The translations under genes and the position numbers were made by a program. Below, piece after piece: positions 1 to 8,539 of a DNA stretch of 64,000 nt; positions within the stretch are counted from its first letter, which is position 1, and each line of letters begins with the position of its first letter. The stretch is from assembly GCA_965243485.1 (NCBI GenBank), contig CBDEVP010000001.1:2976001-3040000 (forward strand), given 5' to 3'. The stretch comes from UBA7330 sp965243485 (GTDB lineage Bacteria; Bacteroidota; Bacteroidia; Cytophagales; Cyclobacteriaceae). The notes beneath the pieces were generated by a model. The model did not search any database. It had not been told where the DNA came from and worked only from the letters and a program-made list of their open reading frames with translations.

Positions 1-1
1 C

Positions 2-580
2 AAAAATTTCGGTTCTTTCGCATTCTCTCTTATTTGTCTGGCACTTCTGATCCTTAATTTTCAGGTTGAGGACTATCACAAGACCCACCAAAAGAGGATA
101 CTGGTGTATCAAAGCGATGAACATCTGGCCATTGACCTGATCCATGGGAGTAACTCAAAGCTCATATCTACCAGCCAGCAGGCAGAAATCCACGAGATCG
201 CCTCCTTTAATATCAATCCCCACCGGCTGATCAGTGGCTTAAACAAGATTGGTGAAGCCCAGGTATATAATTTTGACCAGACTACCAGCGGGATCTATAT
301 GCATGTTTGGGAGGGAATGAAGATCCTGGTAGTATCGCCGGATGCTGATCTTCAGACAGATCAGACCATTGAAACTGATCTGTTGGTCCTTCAGTCCTTT
401 AAGCCTGAACTGATCGACGCAATCCGGGCCAGCCACCTCATTTTGGCTCAGATGAGCCAGTGGGAGAGACAAAAGGCAATTGAGCATCTGGAGCAAAAAA
501 AGATCGAATATTTTGATATGTTTGAACAGGGATATTTTGAACTTGATCTGAATCAGCCAATTTCCCGAAAACTTCTTTAG
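2..580 (+). CDS. ComEC/Rec2-family protein, C-terminal part only (cut by left window edge)
   Basis: The frame is open from base 2 to the stop at 578-580, so the gene begins outside the window. The first residues form a hydrophobic membrane segment (FSLICLALLILNF), followed by a soluble tail that begins RILVYQSDEHLAIDLIHG. A last transmembrane helix followed by a 'V-Y-x-x-x-x-x-x-A-I-D' strand is how ComEC/Rec2 DNA-uptake channel proteins end in Bacteroidetes, where the tail replaces the metallo-beta-lactamase domain of Firmicutes ComEC. A GTG at 104 could be taken as a start, but the upstream membrane segment in frame argues that this is an internal codon. recQ begins 13 bases downstream on the same strand, so the two may be co-transcribed. 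Assignment rests on the fragment alone. Confidence 0.65.
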   Translation, partial: KNFGSFAFSLICLALLILNFQVEDYHKTHQKRILVYQSDEHLAIDLIHGSNSKLISTSQQAEIHEIASFNINPHRLISGLNKIGEAQVYNFDQTTSGIYMHVWEGMKILVVSPDADLQTDQTIETDLLVLQSFKPELIDAIRASHLILAQMSQWERQKAIEHLEQKKIEYFDMFEQGYFELDLNQPISRKLL

Positions 581-593
581 ACATACATCTGCA

Positions 594-2492
594 TTGAACG
601 ATCCCTTATCCATTCTTAAGAAATACTGGGGCTATTCCTCATTCAGGCCACTGCAGCAGGACATCATCGATTCGGTGATCAGGGGTGACCATACGCTGGC
701 GCTGCTACCTACGGGAGGAGGGAAATCGATCTGTTTTCAGGTGCCCGGTCTTTGCCTGGAGGGACTTTGCATCGTTATTTCCCCACTCATTGCCCTGATG
801 AAAGACCAGGTGGAGCAGCTAAAAGCGAGGGGGATCAAAGCGGAGGCCCTGTTTTCCGGCATGTCCCGAAGGGAAATCGATATTACCCTTGATAACTGTG
901 TTTATGGCGAGGTTAAGTTTCTTTATGTAAGTCCTGAGCGTTTGAAGACCGAACTTTTTATTGAGCGTGCAAGGAAAATGAAGATCGGACTACTTGCTGT
1001 GGATGAAGCTCACTGTATCTCCCAGTGGGGCTATGATTTCAGGCCCCCATATCTGCAGATTGCTGATTTTATCGAAGAATTCCAGCTGGACCGGATCATT
1101 GCTGTGACCGCCTCGGCCACCAGGGAAGTAAAGGAAGACATTATTGAGAAATTGCACTTCAGGCAGCCCGGGATCTTCCAAAAAAGCTTTGCAAGATCCA
1201 ATCTGTCTTATTCCGTATTCAACCTCGAAAATAAAGAGGAGAAGATGATGGAGATCCTGAACAACGTACCGGGCACAGGGATCGTGTATGTTAGAAGCCG
1301 GAAAAGAACACAGCTTATCGCAGAAAAGCTTCGTCGCCACCGCGTTTCTTCGGACTACTACCATGCAGGTCTGAGTCCTGCTGAGCGCACGGCAAAGCAG
1401 GAGGCGTGGATCCAAGGAAAGACCCGCGTGATCGTATCCACCAATGCTTTCGGGATGGGTATAGATAAACCTGATGTCCGTTCGGTCATCCATTATGACC
1501 TGCCGGATTCTCTGGAGGCTTATTATCAGGAAGCTGGTAGGGCAGGTCGAGATGAAAAGAAAGCGTACGCGGTTATGCTCTTTCATCGGGGAGATATTTC
1601 AGACCTGGAATCAAGAACCGCAAGATCTGCGGTAGATATTGAATTTATAAAAAGGGTCTACCAGGCGCTCGCTAATTATTTTAAGTTGGCGGTTGGAAGT
1701 AATGCATTCTCCAGCTTTGATTTTAACTATGCTGATTTTGCATCTACCTTTGACTTACCTTCGGTAGAAACCTACCATGCGTTGTCCAAACTGACGGATG
1801 AGGGCCTGATCCAGGTTACCGATACTTTCAGGGAAGCTTCACAAATCATGATCCTACTAAAGCCGGAAAATCTTTACCGGTTTCAGGTAGCGCATGAAAA
1901 TTTTGATCCGCTCATCAAAGTACTGCTTCGCCTTTACGGAGGAGAATTATATACCTCCTTCATGACCATCCGTGAGCAGGATATCGCCAGGCTCCTTAAA
2001 GACAGCATTCCCAAGGTCATCAAGAATCTGGAGTATCTGCAAAAGCTGGATGTTATAGAATATCATCATGCCTCCGATCAGGCTCAGATCACTTTCCTGA
2101 CCCCAAGGTATGACATCAATGACCTGCCGCTGGATAAAAAACAGATCGAGTGGAGGAGGCGGGTGACCATAGAGAAAGCCAGATCAGTCGCGGAATATGC
2201 CCTCAACACCCGACAGTGCAGGACCCGCGTGATCCAGCATTATTTTGATGAGGAAACGGATCTCGACTGTGGAGTATGTGATGTATGCATCGACAGAAAA
2301 AGAAAGACCACTATACTGGATCACAAAGAATTGATATCCTCGCTAAACAAGGGAAGTCAAACCATTCAGCAGCTAAAAAAGACCTTCCCCAGGGTAGGGG
2401 AGGATCAGATCATTGATATGCTCAGGATGCTGATGGATGAGGGCCTCGTTTTTGAGAAAAACTCAAATTTTGGTCTCAAGAAGGACCAGTAG
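594..2492 (+). CDS. recQ: ATP-dependent DNA helicase RecQ
   Basis: RecQ unwinds DNA 3'-5' and acts in recombination and fork repair. The 632-residue protein shows a Q-motif start (FRPLQQDII, about residues 17-25), Walker A GGGKS near residue 43, DEAH at about 137-140, and a helicase C-terminal domain with the arginine-finger motif YQEAGRAGRD. The RQC zinc site is complete: Cys542, Cys559, Cys562 and Cys565. After the zinc site only a short tail follows, so there is no clear HRDC domain, as in other short RecQ proteins. The start is a TTG 13 bases after the upstream stop; no ATG lies in a suitable place. The stop is 16 bases from the end of the convergent pgk gene. Confidence 0.95.
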   Translation: MNDPLSILKKYWGYSSFRPLQQDIIDSVIRGDHTLALLPTGGGKSICFQVPGLCLEGLCIVISPLIALMKDQVEQLKARGIKAEALFSGMSRREIDITLDNCVYGEVKFLYVSPERLKTELFIERARKMKIGLLAVDEAHCISQWGYDFRPPYLQIADFIEEFQLDRIIAVTASATREVKEDIIEKLHFRQPGIFQKSFARSNLSYSVFNLENKEEKMMEILNNVPGTGIVYVRSRKRTQLIAEKLRRHRVSSDYYHAGLSPAERTAKQEAWIQGKTRVIVSTNAFGMGIDKPDVRSVIHYDLPDSLEAYYQEAGRAGRDEKKAYAVMLFHRGDISDLESRTARSAVDIEFIKRVYQALANYFKLAVGSNAFSSFDFNYADFASTFDLPSVETYHALSKLTDEGLIQVTDTFREASQIMILLKPENLYRFQVAHENFDPLIKVLLRLYGGELYTSFMTIREQDIARLLKDSIPKVIKNLEYLQKLDVIEYHHASDQAQITFLTPRYDINDLPLDKKQIEWRRRVTIEKARSVAEYALNTRQCRTRVIQHYFDEETDLDCGVCDVCIDRKRKTTILDHKELISSLNKGSQTIQQLKKTFPRVGEDQIIDMLRMLMDEGLVFEKNSNFGLKKDQ

Positions 2493-2508
2493 ATCGGACT
2501 TGAATTTA

Positions 2509-3708
2509 TTAAAGTGATTTCTCCTCCTCCAGAGCAGCGACACCCGGTAGTACCTTTCCTTCCATATACTCCAGCAGTGCGCCGCCACCAGTGGAAACAT
2601 AAGATACTTTATCTCCGTATCCCAGGTTATTGATCGCTGAAGCAGAGTCACCACCACCGATCAATGAAAAAGCTCCGCCTTCCGTGGCTTTTACTACCGC
2701 ATTGGCAATGGCATCTGTTCCTTTAGCAAAAGTGGGGAACTCAAAGACGCCCATCGGGCCATTCCAAAGGATAGTCTTTGAATCTTTGATAATGTCCGAG
2801 AAAAGCTTCACAGATTCCGGCCCGATATCCAGTCCCTGCCAGTCTTCGGGTATTTCACCTGATTTCACGGTTTTGGTCTTTGCCTCATTGCTGAAATCAT
2901 CTGCAATCACGGTGTCCACCGGCAGAATCAGTTTTACGCCTTTGTCTTTGGCTTTCTTTTCCAGTTCTTTGGTCAAATCCATTTTATCAGCCTCAAGCAG
3001 GGATTTTCCGATGCTGCCACCTTTTGCTTTGGCGAATGTGTACGACATACCCCCGCCAATGATGATGTTGTCAGCCACACCAAGCAGCCGCTCGATGATC
3101 AGGATCTTATCCGAAACTTTTGCACCCCCCATGATGGCTGTGAAAGGTTTAGTAGCATCTCCAAGCACCTTTTTGGCATTTTCCAGCTCCTGTTTCATCA
3201 CATAGCCGGCACACTTGTCATTAAAGTATTTGGCAACAATGGTGGTGGAGGCATGTGCCCGGTGGGCGGTACCAAACGCGTCGTTGACGTAAATATCACC
3301 CATCGCAGCCAGCTTTTTGGCGAATGCCTCATCACCTTTTTCCTCTTCCTTATAAAACCGTACATTCTCGAGCAGTAGCACCTCACCGGATCCAAGATTT
3401 TTGGCCATTTCGAGGGCTTCATCGCCAATGCAATCATCAGCGAATTTTACCTGGGTATCCAGTTTTTCTGACAGGACAGGCACGATGTGTTTAAGAGAAT
3501 ATTTTTCGGTAGGCCCTTCTTTGGGTCTTCCCAGATGACTCATCAGGACAGTCGAACCCCCTTCATTGAGGATTTTCTTTAAGGTAGGGATGGCGGCGTT
3601 GATCCTTGTTTCGTCGGTGACCTGAAATTTATCATTGAGGGGAACATTAAAATCTACCCTGATCAGTGCTTTCCTATTCCTGAAATTGAAGTCGTCTATT
3701 GTAGTCAT
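2509..3708 (-). CDS. pgk: Phosphoglycerate kinase
   Basis: Transfers phosphate between 1,3-bisphosphoglycerate and ADP in glycolysis, in the cytoplasm. The 399 residues match the usual family length. The N-terminal substrate loop RVDFNVP is at about residues 17-23, the LMSHLGRPK motif near 55-63, and the nucleotide-binding glycine-rich segments (IGGGDSASA, STGGGALLEY) are at the C-terminus. The ATG start follows an AT-rich leader with a TAACTTTG box about 45 bases upstream. It converges on recQ. Confidence 0.97.
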   Translation of the reverse strand: MTTIDDFNFRNRKALIRVDFNVPLNDKFQVTDETRINAAIPTLKKILNEGGSTVLMSHLGRPKEGPTEKYSLKHIVPVLSEKLDTQVKFADDCIGDEALEMAKNLGSGEVLLLENVRFYKEEEKGDEAFAKKLAAMGDIYVNDAFGTAHRAHASTTIVAKYFNDKCAGYVMKQELENAKKVLGDATKPFTAIMGGAKVSDKILIIERLLGVADNIIIGGGMSYTFAKAKGGSIGKSLLEADKMDLTKELEKKAKDKGVKLILPVDTVIADDFSNEAKTKTVKSGEIPEDWQGLDIGPESVKLFSDIIKDSKTILWNGPMGVFEFPTFAKGTDAIANAVVKATEGGAFSLIGGGDSASAINNLGYGDKVSYVSTGGGALLEYMEGKVLPGVAALEEEKSL

Positions 3709-3752
3709 TTTACAAAAAATTTCTGCTAAAATGGATTGATTAATGTTAAATG

Positions 3753-3760
3753 CAAAGTTA
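3753..3760 (-). promoter_or_regulatory. Possible Bacteroidetes -7 promoter box for pgk
   Basis: Read on the minus strand the bases are TAACTTTG, which fits the TANNTTTG -7 consensus known from Bacteroidetes. It lies 45 bases before the pgk ATG. No clear TTTG -33 box is visible about 20 bases further upstream, so support is partial. Confidence 0.3.
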
Positions 3761-3894
3761 ATGCGGTTATTTACCTGTGAATAGATTTTTCCAGGAAGTT
3801 TTTAGATAGGAACTCCGGAGTTATCGATCATGCCCAGGCTACCGGGTGATTTTTGCTTCCGGACTTTAGTTGTAGAGCCTGCGAAAAACCAAAA

Positions 3895-4848
3895 TCAGAA
3901 AGAAGCCCGTTTTAACCGGTCGTTAATAGCCTTGCCCAGACCCTGATCAGGAAATCGCTGGGTGACAATAACATCAATATCAGAGGTGTCAAATTTCCTT
4001 AGAGCCCCAAATAATTCCTTGGCAGCCTTGCTGAGATCTCCGTCGGGAGATAAAATCACTTGTTGATCCGGATTAAGATTTGAGTAGTCTTCCCGGTAAC
4101 TTAAGATACCCAGTTTCTTGCCTTTCAGTCTTTCTACCAACTCTGGCACCCTGCCGATCATGATCTTTTTGGTGGGGGCGTAGTGAGATTTGAGCATCCC
4201 GGGGGCGAGTGGGTTGCTGCTCAGATTGAGATTTAGCTTTGTCTTTCCCACCAGTCGCTCTATGTCCTCCACGGCTATTCCTCCCAGACGATACACAATA
4301 GGCTTCCCCTCTTCAAAACCGATTATAGTGGATTCAAGACCCACTTCGCAAGGTCCGCCATCCAGAATAAAAGGGATCTTATTCCCAAGCTGATCCTGTA
4401 CGTGTTGTGCTGTGGTAGGAGAAACATAGCCAAACGGATTGGCACTGGGTGCTGCAAGAGGAAAATCCAGGTTAGCAAGCAGGTCAAGCGTCAGCGGGTG
4501 GCGGGGAACTCTTATGGCCACCCTGGTCGATCCTGCGGTAAGCAGGTCAGGGACGCAGGAAGCTTTATCCAGGAGCAAAGTCATAGGGCCTGGCCAGAAA
4601 TTCTCTGCAAGCACAGCGGCCTTGTCGGGAAAGTCAAGTACCAGATCATTTAATTTTTTAAGGGTATTGACATGTACAATCAGAGGATCGAATTTGGGCC
4701 GGTTTTTAACTTCGAATATTTTTAACACGGTATTTTCTTCCAGCGCATTTCCCGCCAGCCCATAGACCGTTTCAGTAGGAATACCAATCACCTCACCATT
4801 TCTCAGGTATTTTGATGCTTCATTTGGAGAATTGCTGATAATAGCCAA
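3895..4848 (-). CDS. L-threonylcarbamoyladenylate synthase (Sua5/YciO/YrdC family)
   Basis: Makes threonylcarbamoyl-AMP from threonine, bicarbonate and ATP for the t6A modification of tRNAs reading ANN codons. The YrdC domain fills about residues 1-200, with the opening signature IPTETVYGLAGNA, the KNRPKFDPLIVHV strand, and LAAPSANPFGYVSPT in the substrate pocket. The extra ~115 residues at the C-terminus (317 in total) are the small Sua5 domain, so this is the long Sua5 type rather than short TsaC. The end has the positively charged QGLGKAINDRLKRA motif typical of Sua5. A small membrane-protein gene is divergent at 4932. Confidence 0.92.
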   Translation of the reverse strand: MAIISNSPNEASKYLRNGEVIGIPTETVYGLAGNALEENTVLKIFEVKNRPKFDPLIVHVNTLKKLNDLVLDFPDKAAVLAENFWPGPMTLLLDKASCVPDLLTAGSTRVAIRVPRHPLTLDLLANLDFPLAAPSANPFGYVSPTTAQHVQDQLGNKIPFILDGGPCEVGLESTIIGFEEGKPIVYRLGGIAVEDIERLVGKTKLNLNLSSNPLAPGMLKSHYAPTKKIMIGRVPELVERLKGKKLGILSYREDYSNLNPDQQVILSPDGDLSKAAKELFGALRKFDTSDIDVIVTQRFPDQGLGKAINDRLKRASF

Positions 4849-4931
4849 GTATCCTCAGGTTTTTCCCACAATTATCATCAAAATACAAGACAACTTTTAT
4901 ATTTACCCACAGATCTATTTTCAAAGAAGCC

Positions 4932-5087
4932 ATGACAAGAAGTACCCGTAACCTTTTAAGAATTATTTCCATTGTGCTGGTTTTATTGCTTGTATTGATG
5001 GATCTGGATATTATTCCTAAATTCCTCGAATACCGTTTTTGGTTCATGGTGGCGGCCTATGGCTTGTTGCTTTTTACTGCAAAATAG
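4932..5087 (+). CDS. Small two-helix membrane protein, 51 aa
   Basis: The frame begins with an ATG (MTRSTRNLLRII) and encodes 51 residues. Two hydrophobic stretches (IISIVLVLLLVLMDL and WFMVAAYGLLLF) separated by a short charged loop predict a two-pass inner-membrane protein. It is divergent from the Sua5 gene with 83 bases between the starts. I do not recognise a family, but coding bias and the clean helix-loop-helix layout favour a real gene over chance. Confidence 0.55.
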   Translation: MTRSTRNLLRIISIVLVLLLVLMDLDIIPKFLEYRFWFMVAAYGLLLFTAK

Positions 5088-5304
5088 GTCGGAAGATCCC
5101 ACTATTTCTACTAAAAAATCAACTCAGCCTTTAACCAAAGGCTATCAATCGGTCATGCTATGCAATTTTTTTATTGATATGCGTAAAAAAATAAAGCTCA
5201 TTTCTGGCTGCTAAATGCGTAAAGCACGCATACAGGCCTTTTTATGGTATTTTCTGGCATTATCGTTGTAGAAATACTTCATGTAAAACAAACGCAGTAA
5301 GGCC

Positions 5305-6450
5305 ATGAAAAAGTTAATTATCATACTATCGATTGCAGCTTTTGCCATCGCAGGCAAAAGCCAGGCGCAAGGGGTATTTTTTACTTCTTATGGGACGCAG
5401 CACCTGTGGGGAATGCCACCGGAAGTACACTGGGCCCTCGAAAGAAATTATTATGACTTTCACATGGTCCATACACAGAGATTTTGGGACAGGGGGCGAC
5501 TGTATTTTGATGTTGTTCTCCAGCGAAACGGAGTGTTTGTGGATATAAGAATCGATGGCAGAGGATTTATTTACAATACTGCTTATCGAAATCACTATCC
5601 ATTCTATAATCATGTTTGTTCAAGCTTCTGTGGGTTTCACAGGGATTATTACATGAGTTACAGGGTTTTTGCGGGCCACCCTTATTACTACAGGTACAAC
5701 CATGTGTATTACCGCCCGAATGTCGTGATTGTAAAACATGTGTATAACAACCACAACAATCACCATGGTAATTACAACAAGACCTATAGACAGTATGAAC
5801 CTGTAAGGAACCAGAGGTCCTACCGGGTAGACAGAACGGACAATGGCCGGGTAGAGCGGATCAATCAATCTCCGGGCAGAGATTACAGACCTGGTCCCCG
5901 AACCGACGGAAGGGGCAATCACGGTAGCGATGGTCACTATGGAAATGGACATGGTGGAATTAGCGGAAACAATGGAGTCCGTGATCATGGAGTAGGAGTA
6001 GGTCGTGGAAGTGGTCAGGGAAAAGGACAGGGTAATGGTCCCGGAAATGTTGGAAATAAAGGAAACAATGGGGTACGTGATCATGGTGTGGGTGAAGGCC
6101 GTGGCAGTGGTCAGGGTAAAGGACAAGGATATGGAAATGGAAAAGGGAACAATGACAGAACTTATACCCCGTCCAACTCAAGGACCAGCTCCGGGTACCG
6201 GACCACTTCAACCGGGTCAGATTACCGCTCAGGGTCTGCAGGAAGCGTATCTTACGGATCTTCATCCAGAAGTACTTCCTATGGATCTGCCTCCCGGGGT
6301 TCGTCATCCGGCAGGTCTGTAGCGACAGGATCAAGCTCAAGAAGTTCGGTAAGCACGGGAAATTCAAGAACCTCAAGGTCAAACAACTCAGGTTCCGCAC
6401 GAACAAGCTCGGGAAGGAGCAGTTCCGGCAGATCCACAAGGACACGATAA
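5305..6450 (+). CDS. Secreted Tyr/His-rich protein with Gly/Arg/Ser repeat tail
   Basis: A signal peptide (MKKLIIILSIAAFAIAGKSQAQ) opens the 381-residue protein. Residues about 23-135 are a folded-looking domain rich in Tyr, His, Phe and Trp. The remaining two thirds are low complexity: a Gly/His/Asn/Arg zone with two copies of NNGVRDHGVG-[VE]-GRGSGQGKGQG exactly 32 residues apart, then a Ser/Thr/Arg/Gly tail to the end. The tail is strongly basic and should be disordered. No catalytic motif is visible. A structural or adhesive role, or binding to acidic polymers outside the cell, is only inference. A terminator-like hairpin follows directly. Confidence 0.8.
   Translation: MKKLIIILSIAAFAIAGKSQAQGVFFTSYGTQHLWGMPPEVHWALERNYYDFHMVHTQRFWDRGRLYFDVVLQRNGVFVDIRIDGRGFIYNTAYRNHYPFYNHVCSSFCGFHRDYYMSYRVFAGHPYYYRYNHVYYRPNVVIVKHVYNNHNNHHGNYNKTYRQYEPVRNQRSYRVDRTDNGRVERINQSPGRDYRPGPRTDGRGNHGSDGHYGNGHGGISGNNGVRDHGVGVGRGSGQGKGQGNGPGNVGNKGNNGVRDHGVGEGRGSGQGKGQGYGNGKGNNDRTYTPSNSRTSSGYRTTSTGSDYRSGSAGSVSYGSSSRSTSYGSASRGSSSGRSVATGSSSRSSVSTGNSRTSRSNNSGSARTSSGRSSSGRSTRTR
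5965..6134 (+). repeat. Two 74-bp direct repeats inside the secreted-protein gene
   Basis: Bases 5965-6038 and 6061-6134 are near-identical in-frame copies with a 96-base (32-codon) period, both starting GGAAACAATGG. They encode the duplicated NNGVRDHGVG unit. Third-position differences show the copies have diverged under coding constraint. Confidence 0.8.
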
Positions 6451-6469
6451 TAGATTGGAACAAAGGTAG

Positions 6470-6503
6470 AAAGGGGGTCGCAACTTGCGGGCCCTTTTTT
6501 TAT
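6470..6503 (+). terminator. Probable rho-independent terminator
   Basis: A G-rich arm (GGGGGTCGC) and a C-rich arm (GCGGGCCC) around the loop AACTT are followed by seven T. It lies about 20 bases after the stop of the secreted-protein gene. The stem is imperfect (one wobble and one mismatch). Confidence 0.55.
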
Positions 6504-6552
6504 GCTAATAAGGTTTTCGAAGCCTTATTGGTTTAGCTAAACAGGTTTTTTC

Positions 6553-7023
6553 TTAACTACCAAGCGACTCAACCTCATCCCTCGATAAGCCCAGTTGGTC
6601 GCCGAGTTTAAATGCTGTGGGAGTACTTCCCGCCATCAGGATCAATACCAGCGCGAACACAAAGAAATTTACTGTGGTGTAAGTGACAAAACAAGCAACA
6701 ATGGCAAACAATCCAACACCCTCCAGCATCGCCATCTTTACAATGTGAGCCGCCTGATAGCCTATAAGTTTCTGGTCCAGATCCGGCTTTTTCTCCAGGA
6801 CCTTCAGTTGCCGATTAAACAAAAACAGGGCTGTGGGAATAAATGAAACAGCCAGTATCGCCGGAATGAAAGTTATTATTTCTTCTGTCCTGACCAGCGT
6901 CGTTTCCATGCTACCAAGCAGTAAATAAGCAACAACGGCTGCAAAAAGTGATAATCCGGTGACCAGGGACCAGTGGATGGTCCTTAAGGTTTTGAGAATG
7001 GCAGAAGGAGTTTGAATATCCAT
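6553..7023 (-). CDS. Four-helix integral membrane protein, function unknown
   Basis: The 156-residue protein has four predicted transmembrane helices: about 17-37, 48-70, 93-115 and 118-135. Between helices 2 and 3 is a charged cytoplasmic-type loop (NRQLKVLEKKPDLDQK). It ends with a short soluble tail. I do not recognise a named domain. It faces a Gly-rich secreted-protein gene at its 3' end and has no operon partner. Confidence 0.7.
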   Translation of the reverse strand: MDIQTPSAILKTLRTIHWSLVTGLSLFAAVVAYLLLGSMETTLVRTEEIITFIPAILAVSFIPTALFLFNRQLKVLEKKPDLDQKLIGYQAAHIVKMAMLEGVGLFAIVACFVTYTTVNFFVFALVLILMAGSTPTAFKLGDQLGLSRDEVESLGS

Positions 7024-7193
7024 TATTATTTGATCAGGGCAATCTATTCAAAAATGATCATCAGCAACCCGCCATTTAATGATTTAGGGTATCCTGCATC
7101 AGCTAATCCGTTAACTTCTTCGCTTTTTTTATCCGAGAACGATTTATTTTATCCGTTTGATAGATGGATCGAATTTAGTAAATCGTTATTAAT

Positions 7194-7796
7194 TTAACTT
7201 GCCTTTCGTCGTCTTGGTAAAGGTCTGTAGCTGTAGTATTTCATCACCTCATATACTGCTGCTTTGATGGCTTCATTGATAGGCATCAGCTGATTAGCCA
7301 GCCTGAAATCGATCTGCGAAAGCTGTTGATAATAATTGATGAACGAAGGTAGATTTTCCTTGTCTCTGAGCTTATCCAGCGCTTTTTGATAAGATACCGG
7401 TTGCTCCTGCTTGATCAGATTGCAGGTCACCAGTTTTCGTTCTCCATGTTTATCTCTGGAAGTTGCATAACCGAACAGCCGGCAGATCAGACCTCTGTGC
7501 ATGTAATCACCGCAACTGCCGTTTCTGTCTGAAAGGTGCACAGGCTTGAAAACCATACAAACTTTGGAATCATGTGTATCCAGTGCGGCCAGTTGTTCAT
7601 CGGCTTTTCCTTCTTCAAACCATGACAACGCCAGGGGTAAAAACTCCAGCGGGCTGGCTTCGATGTCGGGTTTCATGCAGCATCTGCCGCAGCCAGCCAG
7701 GCAATGCATCCCGGTATCCTGTTTAAACGAATTGATCTCCTTTTCAAGACGTGAGAATACCTTCTCAACCGCCCTGACTTTGCGTATGATGGACAT
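7194..7796 (-). CDS. YkgJ-type cysteine-cluster protein
   Basis: The 200-residue protein contains HCLAGCGRCCMKP (Cys32, 36, 39, 40), the C-x3-C-x2-CC signature of the YkgJ/zinc- or iron-chelating family. Further conserved cysteines follow (VCMVF, GSCGDY, GLICRLFGY, VTCNL). Members are thought to bind a metal, but no reaction has been settled. The ATG start is 3 bases before a non-coding stretch that leads into the REP/RAYT remnant. Confidence 0.8.
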   Translation of the reverse strand: MSIIRKVRAVEKVFSRLEKEINSFKQDTGMHCLAGCGRCCMKPDIEASPLEFLPLALSWFEEGKADEQLAALDTHDSKVCMVFKPVHLSDRNGSCGDYMHRGLICRLFGYATSRDKHGERKLVTCNLIKQEQPVSYQKALDKLRDKENLPSFINYYQQLSQIDFRLANQLMPINEAIKAAVYEVMKYYSYRPLPRRRKAS

Positions 7797-7871
7797 TTAA
7801 ATGAATCGTAAAACGATTTGGCATTAGGAAAGTTTCCTGTCAGGACAGGAAAATTTTCAGACTTTTATTCT

Positions 7872-7894
7872 GTCGCTCGGCTGCGCCGAGTGAC
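7872..7894. repeat. REP-like palindrome, left copy
   Basis: The bases form 10-bp arms GTCGCTCGGC / GCCGAGTGAC around the loop TGC, with one mismatch. Its sequence is the reverse complement (bar one base) of the palindrome at 8471-8493, so the two copies face each other across the RAYT remnant. A second short palindrome GGCCTCTGGCC sits at 7910-7920. Confidence 0.75.
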
Positions 7895-7950
7895 CTTGCA
7901 TTTATTGAAGGCCTCTGGCCGGTATAGGAAATAAATATTATCTTTATTGG

Positions 7951-8463
7951 ATGTCTGAGCTAAGAAAAGCTAATACTGACCATCCTTATTTTTTTTAACA
8001 TTTACTATAGCTGGATGGATCGACTTGTTTACCAGAGAGCGATATAGCGAAATCATTATTGAAAGTCTGAAATATTGCATGATCAACAAAGATTTGCGCG
8101 TTCATGAGTATGTAATCATGCCGAGTCATGCTCATATGATCATTCAGCACCTGGACTGTAAGTTGCCGGATATCATAAGGGATTTTAAGAGCTTTACCCC
8201 AAAAGAAATATTGAAGTGTATTGATGAACCAGGTGAAAGTCCTAAAGACTGGATCAAATATCTGTTTGGATATTTTGCAAAATGACCAGGCAGAACAAGG
8301 GAAATATGGTATGGCTGAAGACCAACCATCCTATTGAGTTGAATTACAATGGAATTTCGTTACCAGTGGTTATGTAACGGATGAACATGCCTGGAAATAT
8401 AGCAGCGCTGGTTATGATTCTCCTTTGAAACTTGAAGATGGTTTATTGGCCGGAGGCCAGTAG
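7951..8463 (+). pseudogene. Decayed REP-associated tyrosine transposase (RAYT, Y1_Tnp)
   Basis: An ATG at 7951 gives MSELRKANTDHPYFF and then a stop in an 8-T run (7989-7996). Two bases of frame change restore LTFTIAGWIDLFTRERY, followed by a good 86-residue stretch with the HUH motif MPSHAHMII, the catalytic metal-binding site of Y1 nucleases. That frame stops at about 8285. A new frame continues MTRQNKG...NHPIELN, and after a third frame change and apparent loss of an internal segment comes FVTSGYVTDEHAWKYSSA, the conserved end of RAYTs. At least three frame disruptions make it non-functional. RAYTs move or maintain REP palindromes, and two flank this gene. Confidence 0.8.
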
Positions 8464-8470
8464 GATAGAA

Positions 8471-8493
8471 GTCGCTCGGCGCAGCCGAGCGAC
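8471..8493. repeat. REP-like palindrome, right copy
   Basis: Perfect 10-bp arms GTCGCTCGGC / GCCGAGCGAC around the loop GCA. It is inverted relative to the left copy (the loops are TGC and GCA). A second palindrome GGCCGGAGGCC at 8448-8458 mirrors GGCCTCTGGCC at 7910-7920, so each border carries a pair of palindromes in mirror order. Confidence 0.8.
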
Positions 8494-8539
8494 AGAGCTG
8501 GGGTTCCTATAGAGACTTTTGTAGTCTAAACCTGACACC

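Noticed and set aside
4820..5047. Minus-strand 75-residue frame overlapping the Sua5 start
   Set aside because: It is the shadow of the small membrane-protein gene and the Sua5 5' end and has no coherent features.
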